Shown here piece by piece: positions 15,184 through 20,808 of a stretch of DNA of 20,808 bases. This DNA is from NBML01 sp029939535 (GTDB lineage: Bacteria; Desulfobacterota; Desulfobacteria; Desulfobacterales; Desulfobacteraceae): assembly GCA_029939535.1 (NCBI GenBank), contig JAOZST010000054.1:1-20808 (forward strand), given 5' to 3'. The translations under genes and the position numbers were made by a program. How positions within the stretch are numbered: the stretch's first letter is position 1; every line of letters starts with the position of its first letter. The notes under the pieces were generated by a model, which was given only the letters and a program-made list of their open reading frames with translations, had not been told where the DNA came from and did no database searches.

Positions 15184-17580
15184 CTATTCTTTAAATACGA
15201 TCCCAAAGACATCCTTGTATTTTTTAGCAAAATGAAATTTAATGTCTTCCTTGATATGCTCGGGAAGTTTTTTAAAATCGCTCATACAAGCCTCGGGCAG
15301 TATAATCTCATTAATCCCTAGGCGCCGGGCAGCAATGATTTTTTCCTTTATTCCGCCCACGGGAAGCACCTCTCCTGTAAGAGTCATTTCTCCGGTCATG
15401 GCAAGGGGCCTCTGTATGGCCTTTCCCAGGGCCATGGATACCAGTGCCGTGGCTATGGTCACCCCGGCACTGGGGCCGTCCTTGGGAGTTGCCCCCTCGG
15501 GCACATGGATGTGGATAAAAGAGGAATCAAAATAATCTTCTTCAATTCCAAAGGCTTTACAGCTTGACCTGACATGGGACAGGGCAATGGCGGCAGATTC
15601 CTGCATTACCTCCCCCAGCTTTCCTGTGAGCTTGAACCCGGGATTTTTTCCGTGAACCTTTATGGCCTCAATGGAAAGGGTGGCACCCCCCATCTGGGTC
15701 CAGGCAAGCCCTGTTACAATACCCACCCCTTTCATCTGTTTCTCTTTTTTAAAGACAGGAGGTCCCAGATATTTTTCCAGGGATTTAATATTGATCATGA
15801 TTTTTTTCTTTTTTTCCTTTAAAATGGTAACAATACTCTTCCGGATAATCTTGTTAAGCTTCTTTTCAAGGTTCCTGACCCCGGCTTCCCTGGCATAGCC
15901 ATCAATGAGGTGGCGGATGGTGGGATCGGTAATGGTAATTATGGTTGAGGTCAGTTTATTCCTCTTTAATAATCTGGGCCAGAGGTGCTTTCTGGCAATT
16001 TCCATTTTTTCTGCTGTAATATATCCGGAAAGATTTATCCTGTCCATGCGGTCCAGAAGAGGCCCGGGAATGGTATCCAGAGTATTTGCCGTACAGATGA
16101 ACAGCACCTTGGACAAATCAATTCGAAGATCCATGTAATGATCCAGGAATTCAGCATTCTGTTCCGGGTCCAGAACTTCCAGCAGGGCTGAGGCCGGGTC
16201 TCCCTGGTAGGAGGCACCGATCTTGTCAACCTCGTCCAGCATTATCACAGGATTTGCCACCTGGGTATCCTTGAGGGCCTGGACCATTTTTCCCGGCAAT
16301 GCACCCACATAGGTTCTCCGATGACCCTTGATTTCTGCTTCATCCCTCATGCCGCCCAGACTGAATCTATAAAATTTCCTGCCCAGGGCTTCTGCAATGG
16401 ATTTTCCTATGGAAGTTTTCCCCACACCAGGAGGCCCGACAAACAGGATAATAGACCCGGATATATCTTTTTTATAAACCCCTGCTGCAAAAAACTCAAT
16501 GATCCGTTCCTTGACATCTGAAAGCCCTGCATGATCCCGCTCAAGGACTTCTTCGGCTCTTGAAATATCAATATTATCTTCAGAGTGCACTCCCCAGGGA
16601 AATGAAGTGACCCAGTCCAGATAATTCCTGGTCACCCCGTATTCAGAAGACCCGGTTTCCAATACAGATAATTTTTCAATCTCTTCTTTAAAGCGTTTAA
16701 TAACATGTTCAGGAGGACTCAGCTTTTTAAATTTTTCCCTGAACCTGTCAACATCGGAAGTTTTGTCATCCTTTTGCATGCCCAATTCCTTTTGAATAGC
16801 CTTGAGCTGCTCTTTCAGAAAAAACTTGCGCTTGCTCTCATCCACCTGGGTGTTGAGATCTTTCTGGATCTTGGTCTGGAGTTTGGCAATCTCTATCTCT
16901 TTCTGGAGCAGCATGAGCACTTTTTTCATCCGCTCCATTATTGATTCATTTTCCAGAATTTCCTGGAGAGCATCCCCGGAAGCAGTGGTGATGCCTGCGG
17001 CAAAATCTGTCAAAGGAGAAGGCTGGTCAGGGCTGAATCGTCCCAGATACTGCTTAAGCTCCTCTGAATACAAAGGATTTAAAGATAAAAGCTGTTTAAT
17101 GGAACTGATAATGGAGATGGCATATGCCTTTAATTTGTCTTCATTTTCTTCCATTTTTTCAAAATATTCCACCTGGACCACAAAGGGAGGTTTGTCAGAA
17201 AGAAATTTTTTAATTTTAAACCGCTCAAGCCCCTGGGCAATAAACTGAAGGTTACCCTCCACATCCACAATGTTCAGCATTCTGACCACACATCCAACCT
17301 TGGGGAAATCCTCCTTATATACATATTTCCCCTTTATCTCTTTTAAATAAGACAGGCCCAGAAGATTTTTTGAATTGTTTGATGCTTTTACCAGGGTTTT
17401 TTCCCAGCGTTTTTTACTGACAATCAAAGGTTGAACCTGGGCAGGCATATGGGGTCTGCCAGTAATGGGAATCAAATATAGGATATCTGGTTTGGTACTT
17501 TGCTGTACCAGGCCGCTTTGGGTTTTTTCTTCATCATCATTTACTATTTCAGGCGTAATGGGTCTGGTCTCGTCGGTCAT
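15184..17580 (-). CDS. lon: ATP-dependent protease Lon
   Basis: Degrades damaged and short-lived regulatory proteins as a cytoplasmic hexamer. It has 798 residues (E. coli 784), with a slightly longer acidic N-terminus. The substrate-recognition domain runs from about 34 to 235 and is followed by a coiled-coil-rich part. The AAA+ module has Walker A GPPGVGKTS (382-390), Walker B VIMLDEVD (445-452), and the GHRRTYVGALPGK pore-loop region (419-431). The C-terminal peptidase has Ser704 in PKDGPSAG and Lys747 in VGGIKEK, so the catalytic dyad is complete. The ATG at 17580 has GAGGTG upstream. It is a single-gene unit; no CIRCE element or clear heat-shock promoter was seen. Confidence 0.98.
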   Translation of the reverse strand: MTDETRPITPEIVNDDEEKTQSGLVQQSTKPDILYLIPITGRPHMPAQVQPLIVSKKRWEKTLVKASNNSKNLLGLSYLKEIKGKYVYKEDFPKVGCVVRMLNIVDVEGNLQFIAQGLERFKIKKFLSDKPPFVVQVEYFEKMEENEDKLKAYAISIISSIKQLLSLNPLYSEELKQYLGRFSPDQPSPLTDFAAGITTASGDALQEILENESIMERMKKVLMLLQKEIEIAKLQTKIQKDLNTQVDESKRKFFLKEQLKAIQKELGMQKDDKTSDVDRFREKFKKLSPPEHVIKRFKEEIEKLSVLETGSSEYGVTRNYLDWVTSFPWGVHSEDNIDISRAEEVLERDHAGLSDVKERIIEFFAAGVYKKDISGSIILFVGPPGVGKTSIGKSIAEALGRKFYRFSLGGMRDEAEIKGHRRTYVGALPGKMVQALKDTQVANPVIMLDEVDKIGASYQGDPASALLEVLDPEQNAEFLDHYMDLRIDLSKVLFICTANTLDTIPGPLLDRMDRINLSGYITAEKMEIARKHLWPRLLKRNKLTSTIITITDPTIRHLIDGYAREAGVRNLEKKLNKIIRKSIVTILKEKKKKIMINIKSLEKYLGPPVFKKEKQMKGVGIVTGLAWTQMGGATLSIEAIKVHGKNPGFKLTGKLGEVMQESAAIALSHVRSSCKAFGIEEDYFDSSFIHIHVPEGATPKDGPSAGVTIATALVSMALGKAIQRPLAMTGEMTLTGEVLPVGGIKEKIIAARRLGINEIILPEACMSDFKKLPEHIKEDIKFHFAKKYKDVFGIVFKE

Positions 17581-17651
17581 ATGTCACCTCAAAAGTTAGA
17601 ATTTTGGTTATGGGTACGACGCTTGGCATTGAACTTTAAAATTATCCATAT

Positions 17652-17679
17652 AGTATAATTATATTTTCCATTCTGACAA
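17652..17679 (-). promoter_or_regulatory. Probable sigma70 promoter of lon
   Basis: On the minus strand TTGTCA (17674-17679) and TATACT (17652-17657), 16 nt apart, each match 5 of 6 consensus bases. They lie about 75-100 nt before the lon start. Confidence 0.5.
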
Positions 17680-17700
17680 CATAAAACATTATACCAAAAT

Positions 17701-17725
17701 ATAAAAATGGTAAAACCCATACCAT
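17701..17725 (-). terminator. Candidate terminator of the feo operon
   Basis: ATGGTA (17707-17712) pairs with TACCAT (17720-17725) around a 7-nt loop. In the minus-strand direction it is followed by TTTTTAT and further T-rich DNA. It lies about 50 nt after the stop of the Cys-rich protein gene and just before the lon promoter. The stem is short, so efficiency is uncertain. Confidence 0.4.
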
Positions 17726-17776
17726 GGGAAAGCATTTAAATGTACTTCCCCAATAATATGGATCTTGCCAGCCTAA

Positions 17777-17950
17777 TTATTTATTTATAATTTTAAAAGG
17801 CTGATTCTGGCTGCAATGGCCTTTTCTTTCCCTGGCAAGACAGCCACTGCTGCAATTACATCCCCCCTGCCCCCTGTAGATTTTGATAAAGCTTCTAATG
17901 CAAAAGATTAATGCCCCAGCCACGATAATTCCCACAAGTATGTTATCCAT
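17777..17950 (-). CDS. FeoB-associated Cys-rich small membrane protein
   Basis: A 57-residue protein of the FeoB-associated Cys-rich type (Pfam FeoB_associated, as I recall the family). It has one N-terminal membrane span (NILVGIIVAGALIF, 3-16) and a basic stretch (RSFIKIYR, 19-26). A cytoplasmic cluster CNCSSGC (31-37) follows, with another Cys at 46 and a further Cys17 at the membrane edge. Family members sit next to feoB in many anaerobes, where the cysteines are thought to bind iron or help Fe(II) handling; the exact role is unproven. The ATG at 17950 has GGGGAG 8 nt upstream and begins 17 nt after the feoB stop, so it is the third gene of the operon. A candidate terminator follows. Confidence 0.88.
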   Translation of the reverse strand: MDNILVGIIVAGALIFCIRSFIKIYRGQGGCNCSSGCLARERKGHCSQNQPFKIINK

Positions 17951-17967
17951 TTTCTTTTCTCCCCATA

Positions 17968-20184
17968 TCAGGACATGATCAAAGAACCGACCTGATAAAC
18001 CGCCACTGACAATCCAAAGGCCAGGGCTGTGTTAAAGACCACTGAAAAGGCCGCCCACTTCCATGATCCTGCTTCCTTTGCAATACAGACCACTGTAACA
18101 AAACAAGGGGCATAAAAAATGGTAAACATCATCAGGCTCAAGGCAGTCAGAGGCCCCCAGCCGTCTGCTGTCCTGAGACGATCTGAAAGGGACGCTGTCT
18201 CTTCCGGATCAACCTCACCAAGGGAATAGGCTGTTCCCAGGGTTGAGACCACGACTTCTTTGGCGGCAAACCCACCCACAAGGGCAATATTGGTCCGCCA
18301 GTCAAACCCGGCAAGCTTTGTAATCCCTTCCAGGGCCACACCAATACGGCCGGCAAAGGAGTTTTTCAATCCTGCCTGGGCCTCATCCTGATCAATCTGG
18401 GCAAGGGCCTGTTTTACGGTCTGGGCCTGACCTGACAACCCATCTATTTCAAGGGATTGAATTTCATCCAACACACTGGCAGGCACTGACTGGGCCACAA
18501 CAGACCTTTTATTCTCAAATTGGGCTTGCCGGGTTTCATCCAGTCCCGGAAATGTCATCATGGCCCAAATCAGAATGGAAATCCCAAGAATTACGGTACC
18601 TGCTTTTTTCACATATTGCCAGGTTCTTTCCCAGGTATGAATGAGAAGTCCTTTCAGTGTGGGCAGGCGATAGGGCGGCAACTCCATTACAAAAGGAGTG
18701 GCCTCACCTTTAATGATGGTAGATCGTAACAATCTTGCCACCAAAAGGGCGCCTACCCAGGAAACCAAAGTGATACCAAGCATGATTCCAGCCTTATTAT
18801 CAGCAAAAAATGCTGCAACAAGCAGGACAAATACCGGCAATTTAGCACCGCAGTTCATAAATGGAACGGTTAAAAGGGTGGCAAGCCTTTCCTTGGGAGA
18901 TTTAAGGGTTCTGGCCGCCATGACACCGGGAACCGCACATCCCCCTGCAATCCCCCCGGATACGATAAAGGCCATCACTGAGCTGCCATGGAGTCCAAAT
19001 ATTCTGAATACCCGATCCAGCATAAATGCCATCCTGGCCAGATATCCGGAATCTTCCAAAAAGGAGATTCCCAGAAACATGAACATGATCAAAGGAACAA
19101 ATCCCAGAACCCCTCCCACACCGTCTATAATGCCGGAAATCACCAGGGATTTCAAAAGACCGTCGGGCAGTGCGTTCTCGGCGACACCTCCCAGCCAGCC
19201 AAAAAATGCTTCAAGCCACCCCATTGGAAGCTCCCCATAGGTAAAGGTAAAATGGTACAGCCCCATGAGAATCGCCACCATGATCACAGGACCTGCAAAC
19301 CGATTTGTCACCACCTTGTCAATTTTATCAGACTGCTGGAGGCGATTTCTATCATGGGCATAGGTCACCACACCCTGTTTAAGGACCGAATTAATGAATC
19401 CGTACCGCTGATCCGCTATCATCCCCTCAGGGTGGGTATCCAGGGTCACGTCCAAATGCCGGGTCACTTTTTCAACGATTGAAAGCAAATCAGATCCAAC
19501 ACCGGGGTTTTCCTTATTTCCAACCTCCATAATCTGCTTGTCTTTTTCAAGATATTTCAGGGCCGTCCACCGGGCCGGATAGGTTTGCGTCAAAAAATTG
19601 TCTGAACTTATAATGGCTTCCATTTCATCCAGGGCAGTATCAATATCAGAACCATAGGATATATTTAAGGTCGTCCCCTTTTTTTCCTTGTTTCCGGCAA
19701 TGGCTGCGGCAATAGTGGTGAGCAATTTTTTCTTGCCTTCCCCGCTTCTGGCAATAGTAGGCACCACCGGGACATTTAAAAGCTGTGACAACTTTTCAAT
19801 ATCAATCCGGATCCCGCGTTTTTTGGCCACATCCATCATATTCAACGCCACACAGACAGGAACCCCCATCTCCATGAACTGAACCGACAAATACAAATTT
19901 CTTTCAAGATTGGAGGCATCCACGATATTGACAATCATGGCAGGACGCTCATCCACCAGAAAATCCCTTGCTACAACTTCCTCAAGGGAATAGGCTGTCA
20001 AAGAATAGGTTCCTGGAAGGTCAACCACATTGAATTGTCCGGCATTGCTTACGCAAGTTCCCTGTTTTTTTTCAACGGTTACCCCGGGATAATTTCCCAC
20101 ATGCTGTCGGGCGCCGGTCAGTTCATTAAAAAGTGTTGTTTTGCCGGAATTCGGATTCCCGGCCAATGCAATGGCAAGACTCAT
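17968..20184 (-). CDS. feoB: Ferrous iron transport protein B
   Basis: Inner-membrane Fe(II) importer with a cytoplasmic G domain. The 738 residues fit the family. The N-terminal GTPase has G1 GNPNSGKTT (9-17), G2 around PGVTVEKKQG (33-42), G3 DLPGTYSL (55-62) and G4 NMMD (115-118), followed by a helical GDI region. The membrane part has the two conserved gate regions, including GGCAVPGVMAARTL and later TIFYAPCFVTV, with invariant Cys residues in both. The polar loop between spans has about 70 residues. The ATG at 20184 comes 1 nt after the feoA stop, and its GAGGTG lies in the end of feoA, so the two are translationally coupled. Expression is probably iron-controlled through the upstream divergent region. 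Confidence 0.98.
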   Translation of the reverse strand: MSLAIALAGNPNSGKTTLFNELTGARQHVGNYPGVTVEKKQGTCVSNAGQFNVVDLPGTYSLTAYSLEEVVARDFLVDERPAMIVNIVDASNLERNLYLSVQFMEMGVPVCVALNMMDVAKKRGIRIDIEKLSQLLNVPVVPTIARSGEGKKKLLTTIAAAIAGNKEKKGTTLNISYGSDIDTALDEMEAIISSDNFLTQTYPARWTALKYLEKDKQIMEVGNKENPGVGSDLLSIVEKVTRHLDVTLDTHPEGMIADQRYGFINSVLKQGVVTYAHDRNRLQQSDKIDKVVTNRFAGPVIMVAILMGLYHFTFTYGELPMGWLEAFFGWLGGVAENALPDGLLKSLVISGIIDGVGGVLGFVPLIMFMFLGISFLEDSGYLARMAFMLDRVFRIFGLHGSSVMAFIVSGGIAGGCAVPGVMAARTLKSPKERLATLLTVPFMNCGAKLPVFVLLVAAFFADNKAGIMLGITLVSWVGALLVARLLRSTIIKGEATPFVMELPPYRLPTLKGLLIHTWERTWQYVKKAGTVILGISILIWAMMTFPGLDETRQAQFENKRSVVAQSVPASVLDEIQSLEIDGLSGQAQTVKQALAQIDQDEAQAGLKNSFAGRIGVALEGITKLAGFDWRTNIALVGGFAAKEVVVSTLGTAYSLGEVDPEETASLSDRLRTADGWGPLTALSLMMFTIFYAPCFVTVVCIAKEAGSWKWAAFSVVFNTALAFGLSVAVYQVGSLIMS

Positions 20185-20185
20185 C

Positions 20186-20419
20186 TTAATTCACCTCTAC
20201 TTGAATATAATCGGCTTCGTTGTTGCGAAGTGTCAGTGTAAATCCCATGATCCTTAAAGAGACCGGATCAAACAAAGGGGCTTTCCCCTGTACTTTTATC
20301 TCTTTTCCAGGCACAAGGCCCATGTCCCTGATCCGCCTGCCAAGCTCTCCTGTACCCTTAACAGAAATAATAACACCGGTCTGATTCTCCTTCATCTCCC
20401 GCAATTTTATTTTCGCCAC
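20186..20419 (-). CDS. feoA: Ferrous iron transport protein A
   Basis: A 77-residue cytoplasmic SH3-like protein that accompanies FeoB. It shows the family pattern GELGRRIRDMGLVPGKEIKV (24-43) and a central PLFDPVSLRIMGFTLTLR stretch. The start is GTG at 20419, supported by AAGGAGG 6 nt upstream; no ATG lies in a suitable place. It is the first gene of feoA-feoB-Cys-rich protein. The 174-nt region upstream is shared with the divergent DtxR-family gene. Confidence 0.95.
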   Translation of the reverse strand: MAKIKLREMKENQTGVIISVKGTGELGRRIRDMGLVPGKEIKVQGKAPLFDPVSLRIMGFTLTLRNNEADYIQVEVN

Positions 20420-20466
20420 TTTCTTCCTCCTTAATAGGCATTGATAATTATGTACTGCTCAAAATA

Positions 20467-20490
20467 AAAAGTTTATTACAACTAACTTTT
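20467..20490. promoter_or_regulatory. Inverted repeat in feo promoter, candidate operator
   Basis: AAAAGTT (20467-20473) and AACTTTT (20484-20490) are perfect inverted halves, 10 nt apart, overlapping the putative -10 box of the feo promoter. A nested AGTT/AACT pair lies inside. This is a plausible repressor site for the divergent DtxR-like protein, but it matches no operator consensus I can name with certainty. Confidence 0.35.
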
Positions 20491-20501
20491 ATCTTTGTCA
20501 A
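20475..20501 (-). promoter_or_regulatory. Candidate promoter of feo operon
   Basis: A perfect minus-strand TTGACA (20496-20501) is followed after a short 15-nt spacer by TGTAAT (20475-20480, 5 of 6). An alternative TAATAA at 17 nt is weaker. It lies about 60-80 nt before the feoA start. Confidence 0.45.
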
Positions 20502-20534
20502 GAACATTTCTTCGCTAACAAATTAAATAATTAT

Positions 20535-20562
20535 TTGACTTACTATATAATCACGGTATAAG
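20535..20562 (+). promoter_or_regulatory. Candidate promoter of DtxR-family gene
   Basis: TTGACT (20535-20540) and TATAAG (20557-20562), each 5 of 6, are 16 nt apart and about 30 nt before the start codon. A perfect 12-bp palindrome AAATAATTATTT (20525-20536) abuts the -35 box and could be a second regulatory site, though such AT-rich palindromes also arise by chance. Confidence 0.5.
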
Positions 20563-20593
20563 ATTAATCATTAAATCAAATGGAGAATGTACA

Positions 20594-20808
20594 ATGATCA
20601 AAGAAAATGAACTTTCCGAAAGCCTTGAAGACTATCTTGAAACCATCCTGGAACTCCAGACAACCAGGACGGTTGCCAGGTCAAAAGATATTGCCGAAAA
20701 AATGGACATTAAGAGAGGTTCTGTTACCGGAATGCTCAAAAAACTGGCCGCCAGGGAATTCATCAATTATGAGCCCTATGGATATGTCACACTGACCCTA
20801 AAAGGTGA
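20594..20808 (+). CDS. DtxR-family metal-dependent regulator (partial, 3' end missing)
   Basis: The first 71 codons of a gene that runs off the right edge. The N-terminus SESLEDYLETILEL (8-21) is the classic opening of the DtxR/MntR/IdeR family. It is followed by a winged helix-turn-helix (about 24-70) with ARSKDIAEKM, IKRGSVTGMLKKL as the recognition part, and a wing near YEPYGYVTLTLKG. Metal-binding and dimerisation residues lie mostly beyond the edge, so Fe versus Mn preference cannot be judged. The ATG at 20594 has GGAG 8 nt upstream. Divergence from feoAB suggests it represses iron uptake when metal is plentiful and may control its own promoter. Confidence 0.88.
   Translation, partial: MIKENELSESLEDYLETILELQTTRTVARSKDIAEKMDIKRGSVTGMLKKLAAREFINYEPYGYVTLTLKG

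Noticed and set aside
18698..19240. Plus-strand open frame of 180 codons
   Set aside because: Antisense shadow of the feoB membrane domain, where hydrophobic codons leave the opposite strand open.

Overview
The window looks like a chromosomal housekeeping segment from an anaerobic Desulfobacterota (deltaproteobacterial) bacterium, most likely close to Desulfobacteraceae. This is inferred from protein flavour (for example the divergent adenylate kinase and a rhizobial-type glycerol ABC transporter), moderate-to-low GC content, and an anaerobe-type ferrous iron uptake operon. No marker gene here fixes the genus. There is no phage, insertion sequence, CRISPR array or toxin-type island. Gene density is high and most genes are intact.

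Layout, left to right. (1) 1-1239, minus strand: start of an ABC importer operon (GlpT-like partial, GlpS-like ATPase) running off the left edge. (2) 1672-6206, minus strand: enolase, an exported LolA-like protein, CTP synthase and a small alpha/beta hydrolase, read in that order and probably partly cotranscribed. (3) 6449-8860, plus strand: an atypical adenylate kinase, ribosomal protein S21 (TTG start) with a strong intrinsic terminator, and FolC. (4) 8891-10958, plus strand: tRNA-Arg(CCG), a GT4 glycosyltransferase and an overlapping SAM-dependent methyltransferase. (5) 11314-15164: the activated-methyl-cycle operon metK-ahcY (minus), divergent from a PfkB kinase that resembles adenosine kinases (plus). 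(6) 15184-17580, minus: Lon protease. (7) 17777-20808: ferrous-iron operon feoA-feoB-Cys-rich membrane protein (minus), divergent from a truncated DtxR-family regulator gene (plus).

Two blocks work as units. MetK makes SAM; AhcY splits the S-adenosylhomocysteine left after methylation into homocysteine and adenosine; the divergent kinase would convert adenosine to AMP and so pull the reversible AhcY reaction forward. FeoA and FeoB import Fe(II); the small Cys-rich protein is a known FeoB companion, and the divergent DtxR-like protein is the obvious candidate metal sensor.

Several sigma70-like promoters, two intrinsic terminators and some short repeats are visible. Two genes were found by reading through gaps and the window edge: the Cys-rich FeoB companion (17777-17950) and the truncated DtxR gene. 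I did not find a convincing new multi-gene system. The most useful leads are the adenylate kinase variant, the degenerate H-loop in the GlpS-like ATPase, the terminator between rpsU and folC, and the inverted repeat in the feo promoter.
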